A stretch of DNA of 64,000 nucleotides from Winogradskya humida (GCF_016862215.1 NZ_BOMN01000100.1:1-64000); one strand, 5' to 3'. Shown: positions 16,156 through 24,883, counted from the stretch's first letter. A program made the numbers and translations. The notes: generated by a model from the letters alone, not told the origin.

Positions 16156-17276
16156 CGGCCGCGGACATCGGTGTCGAGCAGGAAAGTTTCGACCAGTGGC
16201 TGGCCGGCCTGCGCTTCTGGGCGGCCCGCGCGGACGCCGCGGCCTACGGCTGGGGGCCAGGTCCGATCGCCGACCTGCTCGGCCTGGCGGTCCCCGAACA
16301 ACTCGGCGGCAGTGGTCTCGGCTACCGGGCCGCATGCCAGGCCCTCGCCACACTGGCCGAGGAGACCGGCCGTTCCGGATTGCCGTTCTCGCTCGCCGCC
16401 CAGATGTGGGCTACCCAGGAGCCGTTGATCGCCTTCGGCTCGCCGCGGCAGCGGGAGGTCTACCTCTCCGGCCTGATCACCGCCCGGATGGTGGGCGCGT
16501 TCGCAGCGACCGAGTACGAGGCCGGCTCGGACCTGCTGTCGATGCGCACCACTGCCACCCGCGACGCGGCGGGGCGCTGGGTACTCGAAGGCTCGAAGAC
16601 GTTCGTGACCAACGGGCCGGACGCCGACATCTTCGTGATCCTGGCCCGGACCGCGCCGGGCAGTGCACTCGGTGGGCTGACCGCCTTTTGCGTGCCGCGA
16701 AACACATCCGGGTTGACCGTCGGCCCGGAAATCGCCAAGACCGCTCTGACCGGCGCCCGGCTGTGCTCGCTGAGCCTGAACGCATGTGCGGTCGTCGGGG
16801 ATGCCGTGCTGGGTCAGCCCGGCGGGGGCTTTGCAGTGCTCATGCATGCCATGCGAGTGGAGCGGGCGCTGATCCTGGCCCCGGTCGCCGGCCTGATGTC
16901 CCGGGCCTTGCAACGGGCCGTCGAATACGCCCGCACCCGGCGGCAATTCGGCCGGCCTCTGGCCGAGCAGGATGCGATTCGTGCGCACCTGGTCCGCATG
17001 CGGCTGAGCCTGACCAGCGTCGGCGAGACGCTCTCGGCGACTGCTGCGGACGCCGACGCGGGTCGCCTGGACCACACCCGCTCGTCGCTCACCAAATTGC
17101 ACGTCAGCACCGAGTTCAACACGTTCTGCCAGCATCTGCCGGACATCTACGGCGGCTACGCGGTGCTGGCCGAGTCTGGAGTGACGGACCTGATCGCCGA
17201 CGCGGTGGCGAGCCGTTTCTACTCAGGGACGACCGACATGCAGATGAAAATAATCGCCGAGGGGATGGGATTGTGA
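16152..17276 (+). CDS. Acyl-CoA dehydrogenase-like flavoenzyme, possible prolyl-carrier dehydrogenase
   Basis: 374 residues with the three-part acyl-CoA dehydrogenase fold: N-terminal helices, a middle barrel with FAATEYEAGSDLLSMRTTA (flavin contact), and a C-terminal helical domain with YARTRRQFGRPLAEQDAIR. The end, DAVASRFYSGTTDMQMKII, resembles the prolyl-S-carrier dehydrogenases of pyrrole pathways (PltE, RedW and CloN3 as I remember them). The gene overlaps the carrier protein start (TGATG), which supports a carrier-bound substrate. Ordinary fatty-acyl substrates are the alternative. Confidence 0.75.
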   Translation: MTAADIGVEQESFDQWLAGLRFWAARADAAAYGWGPGPIADLLGLAVPEQLGGSGLGYRAACQALATLAEETGRSGLPFSLAAQMWATQEPLIAFGSPRQREVYLSGLITARMVGAFAATEYEAGSDLLSMRTTATRDAAGRWVLEGSKTFVTNGPDADIFVILARTAPGSALGGLTAFCVPRNTSGLTVGPEIAKTALTGARLCSLSLNACAVVGDAVLGQPGGGFAVLMHAMRVERALILAPVAGLMSRALQRAVEYARTRRQFGRPLAEQDAIRAHLVRMRLSLTSVGETLSATAADADAGRLDHTRSSLTKLHVSTEFNTFCQHLPDIYGGYAVLAESGVTDLIADAVASRFYSGTTDMQMKIIAEGMGL

Positions 17277-17527
17277 TGGCAGACGACAGATCACTGACGG
17301 TGATCCGCGCCGCGGTGGCCGAGGCCGCGGCCGGGCGTGCGGTCACCGACGAAACACCGCTGATCCAGGAGCGAATCCTCGACTCGCTCTCACTTCTCGG
17401 TCTGGTCGCACGGTTGGAGCAAGAATTGGGTGTCGTCGTGCACGACGCGGACATCCTGCCCGACAATTTCGGCAGCATCCGGCAGATCCACACGTTCGTC
17501 AGCACCAGGTCACTCCGTGCCAGTTGA
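17276..17527 (+). CDS. Acyl/peptidyl carrier protein
   Basis: 83 residues, typical for a discrete carrier. The phosphopantetheine attachment serine is S37 in RILDSLSLLGLVARL, followed by the usual helix III acidic stretch. It is encoded between the dehydrogenase and the exporter and near a free-standing adenylation enzyme, which presumably loads it. It overlaps both neighbours (1 bp upstream, 11 bp downstream). No phosphopantetheinyl transferase is present; activation must come from elsewhere in the genome. Confidence 0.85.
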   Translation: MADDRSLTVIRAAVAEAAAGRAVTDETPLIQERILDSLSLLGLVARLEQELGVVVHDADILPDNFGSIRQIHTFVSTRSLRAS

Positions 17528-18794
17528 TACACCCGAAGCCGACGTCGAGGTCCTGCGGATTCCCGGGTTTCGCCGGCTGTGGATCGCGAACGCGTTCCGG
17601 GACGTCGGCGCGGAGGTGGCGGCGTTCGCCTTGCCGATCACAGCCGCGCTGTTGCTGCACGCCCACCCCATACAGATGAGTCTGCTAACCGCCGGTAGCC
17701 GAATCGGCTACCCCCTGCTCGGACTGCCCGCCGGGGTCTGGGTCGATCGCTGGGACAAGCGTGCCGTGCTCATCGGCGCGGACCTCGGCTTCCTCCTGGC
17801 GTTGGCGAGCATCCCGATCGCCTATATGGCCGGCGTACTCAGCCTGCCACTGCTGGTCGCGGTCACCGCCGTCACCAGTGTCTGCGGGGTGTTCTTCGAC
17901 ATCGGGCACAGCAGCGTGCTACCGCTGCTGCTGCCCCGCACCCGGGTTGCGGACGCGAACGCCCGGCTACAGACCACCGACCAGACGGTGCGCGCGGTGG
18001 CTCCGAGCGTCGCCGGCGCTCTGGCCCAGACCATCGCGGCCCCCCTTCTTTACGCAGTGACCGCCACCTCTCACCTGCTGTCGCTGCTGTTCCTCACCCG
18101 GTTACGTCCCGCGCCCGTCCCGGTCGCCGCACGGCAACACCGCCACTTCCGGCGCGAGGTGGCCGACGGATTGTCCACCGTGATCCGGCACCCACTGCTG
18201 AGGCTGCTCTGTCTGCAAGCAGCGCTGAACAACATCGGCGCCGGCATTCTGCTTACCCTCATGCCGCTGTTCCTGCTCCGGATTATCGGCATCCCGGCTT
18301 GGCTGTTCGGTGTGTTGACGACGGTCGGTGCTGTTTCCGGCGTGCTCGCCTCACTGGTCGGACCACGACTGCGCCGCAGGTACGGCGAGATCCGGATGAC
18401 TGTGATCTTCTCCGCGCTGTTTCCCCTCGGCGTGCTCGCCGCCCCACTCGCCGCGGTCTTCCCGCGTGCGGCCGTGCCGTTGGCCGCGACGGCCGAGATT
18501 TTGATCAACTTCGTCGCGGTCGGGCGCTCCATCTCCACCGCAGGCCTCCGGGCCAGGGTGACGCCCACCACGCACATGGGCCGGGTCTCCGCGGCCTACG
18601 GCGTGGTCTCCCAGGGCGCCACTCCGATCGGCGCGCTTCTCGCCGGCCTCATCGCCAGCACCTGGTCGATCACCGGTGGCCTGTGGATCGGCGTCGCCGA
18701 GATGGCGGTTCCCGCCCTGCTTCTCTTGCGATCACCACTACGCACCCGGCGCACTCTGCCTGCCGAATGGGAGGCCCGAGATGACAGCGCGTAA
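17517..18794 (+). CDS. MFS exporter
   Basis: 425 residues with twelve predicted membrane segments. The loop after segment 2 has the MFS motif A as GLPAGVWVDRWDKRAVL. The GTG at 17517 is preferred because translation of the earlier in-frame part only mirrors the carrier protein frame. The N-terminus VEVLRIPGFRRLWIANAFRD is typical of actinomycete drug/metabolite exporters (MFS_3-like). It is likely the product exporter or self-resistance pump. TTA occurs at codon 196 (18102). It overlaps the adenylation gene by 14 bp. Confidence 0.85.
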   Translation: MPVDTPEADVEVLRIPGFRRLWIANAFRDVGAEVAAFALPITAALLLHAHPIQMSLLTAGSRIGYPLLGLPAGVWVDRWDKRAVLIGADLGFLLALASIPIAYMAGVLSLPLLVAVTAVTSVCGVFFDIGHSSVLPLLLPRTRVADANARLQTTDQTVRAVAPSVAGALAQTIAAPLLYAVTATSHLLSLLFLTRLRPAPVPVAARQHRHFRREVADGLSTVIRHPLLRLLCLQAALNNIGAGILLTLMPLFLLRIIGIPAWLFGVLTTVGAVSGVLASLVGPRLRRRYGEIRMTVIFSALFPLGVLAAPLAAVFPRAAVPLAATAEILINFVAVGRSISTAGLRARVTPTTHMGRVSAAYGVVSQGATPIGALLAGLIASTWSITGGLWIGVAEMAVPALLLLRSPLRTRRTLPAEWEARDDSA

Positions 18795-20307
18795 CGCCGC
18801 CGAGTTGCTGATTCAGGCGGCCCGGCACAACCCGGCAGCGATTGCCCTGCGCTGGCACGGCGTCGGATGGACGTACGGCGAATTGTACGAACGGGTCGGA
18901 AAGCTCACGGACCTGTTGCTCGGCTCGCTGGATGTGGCGACCGGTGACCGCGTCGGCGTGCTGGCAGCGAAGAGCCCGTGGGTGGTCGCGGCCGGACAGG
19001 CCGTACTACGCGCAGACGCGGTCTGCGTGATGCTGGACGTTCGGCACCCGATAGCCCGGCTCACCGCGATCATCCAGGACTGCGGCATCACGACGATGTT
19101 CGTCGACGACGCGATGCGGCGCCACGAGGACGCGTTACGGGCCGCCGGCGTGCAGAGGCTGGTCCCGCTTGGTGATCTTCTGCCGGGCGCTCCGGCTCGC
19201 CGGCCAGCTCCGGTACGTGGCGGCACGGATCTCGCGCTGCTGCTCTACACCTCCGGATCAACCGGATTGCCAAAGGCGGTCGGGATCACCCACGAGAACG
19301 TCACCGCGTTCGTCGACTGGGCCGCAGGCTACTTCGGGTTCCGGCCCGGTGAGCGCTTCCTCAGCCAAGCGCACCTCTCGTTCGACATCTCCACGCTGGA
19401 CATCTTCAACGGTTTCGCCTGCGGCGCGTGCGTTGTACTGCTCGACGAGAGCGACGTGCTCTTCCCACGCGTCGTGGTCGACACCATCCGCCAGGAACAG
19501 ATCACCAACGTGTACGTGGTCTCCTCGGCGCTGGCCTCACTCGCCGGCCCGGGCGGCCTCCTGGAGGCGGATCCGGGTTCTATCCGGCGCATTCTGTACG
19601 GCGGTGAGGTGCTCCCGGCTGCCACGCTCACCCGGATCCGCTCGTGGCTTCCCGACGATGCCGGCTTGTACAACGTGTACGGCCCCTTGGAGACGAACAT
19701 CGCCACGATCTGGCCGGTGCCCACGCGGGGCGAGTTGCCCCAGCCACCTCCGATCGGATGTCCGGTGCCGTCGCTCCGAGTGGAGATCCGGCGTGAGGAC
19801 GGCATCGCGACACCGGAAGGTGAGCAGGGTGAGATCTGGATCGCCGGGCCGACGACCTCGTCCGGTTATTGGAACCGTCCGGAGCAGAATGAGCTGCGCT
19901 TCGTCGAACGTGACGGCGTTCGGTGGTACCGCACCGGTGACCGAGGCAGCGTAAACTCCGATGGCCGGTTCGACTTTCACGGCCGCGGGGACGACCTGGT
20001 CAAACGACGCGGTTACCGGATCGAGCTGGGGGAGATCGAGACCGCGATCGCGGCCTGCCCGGGTGTCGCCGAGTGCGCGGTGGTGGCGACGTCCCCGCCG
20101 GACGGCCCGGTCGAGATCCACGCTTGGTTCGTGGCCGCGCAAGATTCAAGCGCCTCCGTTCCGGAGGTCCGCCGGTTCCTCACCGAGCGCGTTCCCGGCT
20201 ACATGTTCCCGGACTCGCTGCGCCAGCTGAGTCAACTCCCGAAGACCGCCCGCGACAAGATCGATCGTGGGCGGCTCCGCGTACTCGGCACGCGACCGTC
20301 GACCTGA
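18781..20307 (+). CDS. Free-standing adenylation enzyme, prolyl-AMP-ligase-like
   Basis: 508 residues, a complete ANL enzyme without condensation or carrier domain. Core motifs: LLLYTSGSTGLPKAV (phosphate loop), HLSFDISTLDIF (A4), YNVYGPLETN (A5), YRTGDRG (A7) and KRRGYRIELGEIE (A8), with the late lysine in KTARDKIDRGRL. By manual alignment to GrsA the pocket reads D-I-L-Y-L-G-V-I-A-K, close to the D-L-x-Y-L-A-L-V-C-K type I recall for prolyl-AMP ligases of pyrrole pathways. Proline is therefore the best guess. It probably charges the carrier protein two genes upstream. TTA occurs at codon 119. Confidence 0.8.
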   Translation: MTARNAAELLIQAARHNPAAIALRWHGVGWTYGELYERVGKLTDLLLGSLDVATGDRVGVLAAKSPWVVAAGQAVLRADAVCVMLDVRHPIARLTAIIQDCGITTMFVDDAMRRHEDALRAAGVQRLVPLGDLLPGAPARRPAPVRGGTDLALLLYTSGSTGLPKAVGITHENVTAFVDWAAGYFGFRPGERFLSQAHLSFDISTLDIFNGFACGACVVLLDESDVLFPRVVVDTIRQEQITNVYVVSSALASLAGPGGLLEADPGSIRRILYGGEVLPAATLTRIRSWLPDDAGLYNVYGPLETNIATIWPVPTRGELPQPPPIGCPVPSLRVEIRREDGIATPEGEQGEIWIAGPTTSSGYWNRPEQNELRFVERDGVRWYRTGDRGSVNSDGRFDFHGRGDDLVKRRGYRIELGEIETAIAACPGVAECAVVATSPPDGPVEIHAWFVAAQDSSASVPEVRRFLTERVPGYMFPDSLRQLSQLPKTARDKIDRGRLRVLGTRPST

Positions 20308-20355
20308 CAGCGTGTCAGGCCGAGGAATCCGCTGAAGACCCTTAGGAGATCGCGC

Positions 20356-21249
20356 ATGACCGTTCCGCACGACGTGCTCACAGCGTACGAGGAGCAGGGG
20401 TTCGCCATTTTACGGGGCGTGATCGACCAAGAGCTGCTGGCCGAACTCGACGCCCATGTCAGGTGGCTCGGCACCAAATACCCCGACCTGCCGCCGGAGG
20501 ACTACCACCATCCGCTGATGCGCGACGACGCCTTCTGGGTACGGGCGGTCACTGACTCCCGGCTCGTCGACGTCGCCGAGGCGGTGCTCGGCCCCGACCT
20601 CGCCCTGTTCACCGCGCACTACGTCTGTAAACCGCCGTACCAGGGCCGGGCGGTGCTCTGGCACCAGGATGGGGCGTACTGGAACCTGGAACCGATGCGG
20701 GCGCTGACCGTGTGGCTCGCTGTCGACGCGTCCACCCGGGAGAACGGCTGCCTGCGGATCATTCCGGGCAGCCATCGGATTCCGTTGTCGAAGCCTGTTT
20801 CCCGCAACGACGTGCCCAACATGCTCCAGTCGGCGACGCAGCAGGATCTGGTCGACGAATGGGTCGCGAAGGCCGGCATCGTAGACATCGAGTTGCAGCC
20901 CGGCGACGTCTCCATCCACCACCCGAATATCCTGCACTATTCGGAACCGAACACCTCGGCCACCCGGCGGTGCGGCCTGGACATGGGATTCATGGCAACC
21001 TCGACCAGCATCTCGAACCAGGGCCTGTACCTGAACCCGATCCTGGTCCGCGGAGAGACCGTTCCCGGCATCAATGAATACCGGCCCTGGGCCCAGTACG
21101 TGCCGGGCGAGAGCATTCCGTTCCGAGGGCACGAACAGTGGAACGTGCGGCAGGCGCGGGGAACTCGGCCCGGCGATGCCGAGGAGACGCCGCTGCAGGT
21201 GACGCACCGAATGATCGAGCGGCTCAAGGCCGGAACCGTCAAGCAGTGA
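20356..21249 (+). CDS. PhyH-family Fe(II)/2-oxoglutarate dioxygenase
   Basis: 297 residues of the phytanoyl-CoA dioxygenase family. The H-x-D metal pair is in LWHQDGAYWNL (about 101-103) and the distal histidine is in the SIHHPNILHYSEPN stretch, followed by a double Arg for 2-oxoglutarate. Asp is present in H-x-D, so it should hydroxylate rather than halogenate. Family members act on amino acids, carrier-bound acyl groups and CoA esters. AGGAGAT precedes the ATG. It is the last gene of the series and is followed by a strong hairpin. TTA occurs at codon 19. Confidence 0.85.
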   Translation: MTVPHDVLTAYEEQGFAILRGVIDQELLAELDAHVRWLGTKYPDLPPEDYHHPLMRDDAFWVRAVTDSRLVDVAEAVLGPDLALFTAHYVCKPPYQGRAVLWHQDGAYWNLEPMRALTVWLAVDASTRENGCLRIIPGSHRIPLSKPVSRNDVPNMLQSATQQDLVDEWVAKAGIVDIELQPGDVSIHHPNILHYSEPNTSATRRCGLDMGFMATSTSISNQGLYLNPILVRGETVPGINEYRPWAQYVPGESIPFRGHEQWNVRQARGTRPGDAEETPLQVTHRMIERLKAGTVKQ

Positions 21250-21255
21250 CCGGTG

Positions 21256-21285
21256 CCGGGCCCGCTGGGATCCCATCGGGCCCGG
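21256..21285 (+). terminator. Terminator of the biosynthetic operon
   Basis: CCGGGCCCG (21256-21264) pairs with CGGGCCCGG (21277-21285), and the intervening TGGGATCCCA pairs with itself, giving a long stem broken by one mismatch. ATTTCC follows. Confidence 0.8.
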
Positions 21286-21515
21286 ATTTCCGCTGGCAGG
21301 TTCTTGCCACGTCACGCCACAGGGCGAAGTAGTAGTAGCAACCTCAGAGATCCCTAACCGCCCTCTGAGACCTGGCGTCTTGAGTCCTTGATTCGTTCGC
21401 AGTCATGTGGCAAGGATCTCGTCGGCGGTTGTGGCCCGGACGTCAGGCCGTGGCTGGTAGTTCCACCACGCCCGGCCGTGACTCTCCGACGCGGGACACT
21501 AACGGCCGCAAGACC

Positions 21516-21669
21516 GCAACGCTAGATGTTGCGCTGGGCGCTGGGAGGCGACAACTTTCTGCGGCTTCAGGTGTCAAATCTGGACAATCATGTCTGGCAA
21601 GGGAACAGGTGTGTCCTAGCCAGACGTCGATGGGCCCATGCTTGACACCTGAAGCCGCAGGATGTTGCG
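21516..21669. repeat. Nested palindromic noncoding element
   Basis: A perfect 19-bp inverted repeat (CTGCGGCTTCAGGTGTCAA at 21559-21577, complement at 21642-21660) encloses a second inverted pair GTCTGGC/GCCAGAC (21592-21598, 21619-21625). Just outside lies CGCAAC-N6-GTTGCG (21516-21533), and the direct repeat GATGTTGCG sits on both sides (21525-21533 and 21661-21669). The core CAATCATGTC is shared with two copies near 50.7 and 51.1 kb. The element is in a 490-bp gap (21250-21739) without a supportable gene, which also has a small CTCAGAG/CTCTGAG stem near 21343. It may be a MITE-like or IS-end derivative. Confidence 0.7.
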
Positions 21670-21739
21670 GTATCGCGGGTTTCGGCGCAACTTCGTGTCC
21701 CGTGGCCGCCTACTGCAAACGGCACAAAAACTCAGAACC

Positions 21740-23071
21740 CTAGGACAGCTGCCGGCGCAGCCACTCGTAGCTCGCCCGCGGGGTGCGTTTTCCGGTGGGA
21801 TAGTCGACGTGGACCAGGCCGAATCGGGGGCCGTAGCCGCGGGCCCATTCGAAGTTGTCGATCAGGGACCAGTAGAAGTAGCCGCGGAGGTCGATCGGGG
21901 CGTCGGCGGCGGCGCGGGTGGCGGCGGCCAGGTGGGCGGTGATGAAGTCGATGCGGGCGGGGTCGGGGTCCAGGTCCTCGCGGAGCTGGGCGACACCGTT
22001 CTCGGTCACGTAGATCGGGGGCAGGCCCGGGTAGCGATCGGCGAGACCGGTGAGGGTGTCGTACAGGCCCTGGGGTTCGATGGGCCAGCCCAGGTCGGTG
22101 GTGGGGACGCCGTCGCGGGGCACCGAGCGCACGCCGATGTCGCTGGCGCTGCGCAGGCCCGGGTCCGGCTGGTCGTACGGCGCGTCGGTGGCGTGGATGC
22201 GGTAGTAGTAGTTGACGCCGAGGAAGTCCAGCGGGGCGGCGATGACGTCCAGGTCACCGTCGCGGCGGAACGACAGGTCGCTCACGCCGGAGAAGAGCTT
22301 CTCGAACCCGTCCGGGTACGCGCCACCGAGGACCGGGTCGGTGAACTGCCGGTTCACGAGCAGGTCCATGCGGGCCGCGGCGGCGCGGTCGATCGGGGTG
22401 TCGTTCGCGGGGACCGCCGGGGACAGGTTGAGGGTGATGCCTACGCGGGCTTCCGGGCGTACGGTGCGGATTGCCGTTGTTGCCTTGCCGTGCGCGATCA
22501 GCAGGTGGTGCGCTGCCGCGAGAGCCCCGTGGCCTTCGGTCGCGCCGGGTGCGTGGCGGCCCTCGGCATAACCCACGATCGAGGAACAGTACGGCTCGTT
22601 GAGCGTGATCCAGTCCTTCACCCGGTCCCCGAGGCGTTCGGCGACGACCGTGGCGTAGTCGGCGAAACGGTCCGCTGTCTCGCGTACGCGCCAGCCGCCG
22701 TTGTCTTCCAGTTCCTGAGGCAGATCCCAGTGATAAAGGGTGACAAAGGGACGGATGCCACGCTCGCACAGCGCGTCGACGATCCTGTCGTAATAGTCCA
22801 GCCCCGGCTTGTTGACCGCCCCGTTCGGCATGACCCGCGGCCACGCGACCGAAAAGCGATAAGCGCCGACACCCAGGCCGTCCAGAAGCTCCACATCATC
22901 GAGCCACCGGTGATAACTGTCGGCAGCAACCTCCCCGGAGGTCCCGTCAGCAATCGCCCCGGGCCGCCGGCAGAACGTATCCCAGATCGATTCGCCGCGG
23001 CCGTCCTCCGCCACTCCTCCCTCGATCTGATACGCCGCGGTCGCGGCCCCCCATACGAAAGGCGTCGTCAT
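21740..23071 (-). CDS. GH1 beta-glucosidase
   Basis: 443 residues, the normal length for glycoside hydrolase family 1. The N-terminus FVWGAATAAYQIEGG is typical. The acid/base glutamate is in TLNEPYC and the nucleophile glutamate in YVTENGV. There is no signal peptide, so it hydrolyses imported beta-glucosides in the cytoplasm. Its ATG overlaps the stop of the permease gene (ATGA), and it is last in the operon with the binding protein and two permeases. Confidence 0.95.
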   Translation of the reverse strand: MTTPFVWGAATAAYQIEGGVAEDGRGESIWDTFCRRPGAIADGTSGEVAADSYHRWLDDVELLDGLGVGAYRFSVAWPRVMPNGAVNKPGLDYYDRIVDALCERGIRPFVTLYHWDLPQELEDNGGWRVRETADRFADYATVVAERLGDRVKDWITLNEPYCSSIVGYAEGRHAPGATEGHGALAAAHHLLIAHGKATTAIRTVRPEARVGITLNLSPAVPANDTPIDRAAAARMDLLVNRQFTDPVLGGAYPDGFEKLFSGVSDLSFRRDGDLDVIAAPLDFLGVNYYYRIHATDAPYDQPDPGLRSASDIGVRSVPRDGVPTTDLGWPIEPQGLYDTLTGLADRYPGLPPIYVTENGVAQLREDLDPDPARIDFITAHLAAATRAAADAPIDLRGYFYWSLIDNFEWARGYGPRFGLVHVDYPTGKRTPRASYEWLRRQLS

Positions 23072-23961
23072 CCCTTGATTGCTCCTTGCATGATGCCGCC
23101 GACGATCTGCCTGCCGAGGACGATGAAGATCACGAGGATCGGGAGCGTCGAGAGCAGGGTGCCGGTCAGGGTGAGGGTGTAGTCGGTGGTGTAGCCGCTG
23201 GCCAGTGATGATAGGGCGACCTGGACCGTGGCGTTGTTCTGGAGGACGACCAGCGGCCAGAAGAAGTCGTTCCAGGCCTGCATGAAGGTGAACAGGGCGA
23301 GGACCGCGGCGGCGGGGCGGGCGATGGGCAGGACGACGTGCCAGTAGAGGCCGAAGGTGGTGCAGCCGTCGATGCGGCCGGCTTCGAGGAGTTCGTCGGG
23401 GACGGCGCGGCCGAGGAACTGGGTCATGAAGAAGACACCGAACGCGGTGACGAGGCCGGGGACGATGACGGCGGCGAGGTGGTCGGTCCAGCCGATCTTC
23501 GCCATGAGCAGGTAGAGCGGGATGATGCCGAGTTGCTGGGGCACCATCGAGGTGGCGATGGCCAGGACGAGCAGGATCTTGCGGCCGCGGAAGCGCAGTT
23601 TGGCGAAGGCGAAGCCGGCGAGGGTCGAGAAGAACACCACGGAGATGGTGATCGAGCCGCTGACGAGGAACGAGTTGAGCAGGGCGCGGCCGAAGTCGGT
23701 GGTGTCGAAGACCCGGGCGATGTTGTCGAACAGGTGGCCGCCGGGGATCAGGACGGGTGGGACCTGGGCGACGGCTTCGCTGGTCTGTGAGGACACGACG
23801 AACGACCAGTAGAGCGGGAAGACCGAGCCGGCGACGATGGCGAGCAGGGCGGCGTACGTCCAGATCGAGGCTTTACGGGGGTAGCCGAAGGTGCGGCGGC
23901 GGGCCGGGCGTGGTTGTTCCGTTTCGGTGGGGGCTGTCGGGGGTGTGGCGAGAATGGTCAC
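23068..23961 (-). CDS. Sugar ABC transporter permease (MalG/CebG type)
   Basis: 297 residues with six membrane segments and a cytoplasmic N-terminus. The EAA loop that contacts the ATPase reads EAGRIDGCTTFGLYWHVVLP. It pairs with the permease encoded 7 bp upstream. No ATPase gene is in the operon; in actinomycetes a shared MsiK-type ATPase usually energises such importers. Confidence 0.9.
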   Translation of the reverse strand: MTILATPPTAPTETEQPRPARRRTFGYPRKASIWTYAALLAIVAGSVFPLYWSFVVSSQTSEAVAQVPPVLIPGGHLFDNIARVFDTTDFGRALLNSFLVSGSITISVVFFSTLAGFAFAKLRFRGRKILLVLAIATSMVPQQLGIIPLYLLMAKIGWTDHLAAVIVPGLVTAFGVFFMTQFLGRAVPDELLEAGRIDGCTTFGLYWHVVLPIARPAAAVLALFTFMQAWNDFFWPLVVLQNNATVQVALSSLASGYTTDYTLTLTGTLLSTLPILVIFIVLGRQIVGGIMQGAIKG

Positions 23962-23968
23962 GGCGGGC

Positions 23969-24883
23969 TCATTTCTCGTCGCTGGCGATGCGCCGGGTGA
24001 GCAGGAAGTTGACGATGGCGAAGACCGCGATGATCAGGCAGAGGGTCCAGGCGATCGCGGAGGCGTAACCGAACCGGAATTCGCGGAACCCCTGCTCGTA
24101 CATGAAAAGGGCGATGGTCTGGAATTGCCGGTCCGAGCCGCCCGTGGGTGTGGACGTGCCGGCGAACAGCAGGGGTTCCGCCATGATCTGCAGGCCGCCG
24201 ATGGTGGAGATGACGGTGGTGAAGATGATGGTGGGCCGCAGCATGGGTACGGTTATCCGCCGGAACTGCTGGAACGACGAGGCGCCGTCGAGCTCGGCTG
24301 CTTCGTACAGGTCGTGGGGAATGGCCTGCATCGAGGCGAGGTAGATGAGGGCGTTGTAGCCGGTCCAGCGCCACATGACGATGGTCGAGATGGCGAGATG
24401 CGAGCTCCAGGTGCTGGCCTGCCAGTCGACCGGGCCGATCCCGGTGAGCCCGAGCAGCCAGTTGATCATGCCGAAGTCGCGGCCGAACATCTGGGTGAAG
24501 ACGATGGTCACCGCCACGATGGAGGTGATGTTCGGCAGCAGGACGCCCATGCGCAGGCCGGTTCGTGCTCGCAGGCGGTGGTTGAGCAGGTGGGCGATCC
24601 AGAGGGCGGCGAGCAGTTGCGGCACCGTGGACAGCACCCAGATGCTGAGGGTGTTGCCGAGGGCGTTCCAGAAGTACGAGTCGTGGAACAGTTCGCTGTA
24701 GTTGGCGAGGCCCACCCATTGGTGCTCCCCGGCGTCGAGCAGGTTCCAGTCGTTGAACGAGACGTATCCGGTGTAGACGAGCGGGAACAGCCCGAACGCG
24801 CCGAAGAGCAGGAAGAACGGGAGTACGTAGAGGTAGGGCGAGCCCTTGGTGTCGAGCCGGGCGCTCAGATGTGGCATGGCCAT
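23969..24883 (-). CDS. Sugar ABC transporter permease (MalF/CebF type)
   Basis: 304 residues from the ATG at 24883, which has AAGGA eight bases upstream; longer in-frame readings only mirror the binding-protein gene. Six membrane segments are visible and the EAA loop reads EAAELDGASSFQQFRRITVP. The first segment YLYVLPFFLLFGAFGLFPLV is typical of MalF-like proteins of the CUT1 family. It forms the channel with the neighbouring permease. Confidence 0.9.
   Translation of the reverse strand: MAMPHLSARLDTKGSPYLYVLPFFLLFGAFGLFPLVYTGYVSFNDWNLLDAGEHQWVGLANYSELFHDSYFWNALGNTLSIWVLSTVPQLLAALWIAHLLNHRLRARTGLRMGVLLPNITSIVAVTIVFTQMFGRDFGMINWLLGLTGIGPVDWQASTWSSHLAISTIVMWRWTGYNALIYLASMQAIPHDLYEAAELDGASSFQQFRRITVPMLRPTIIFTTVISTIGGLQIMAEPLLFAGTSTPTGGSDRQFQTIALFMYEQGFREFRFGYASAIAWTLCLIIAVFAIVNFLLTRRIASDEK

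Noticed and set aside
21405..21743. Protein-coding gene in the gap after the PhyH gene
   Set aside because: The open frame runs through the nested palindrome, has no ribosome binding site and has arbitrary composition; it is probably fortuitous.
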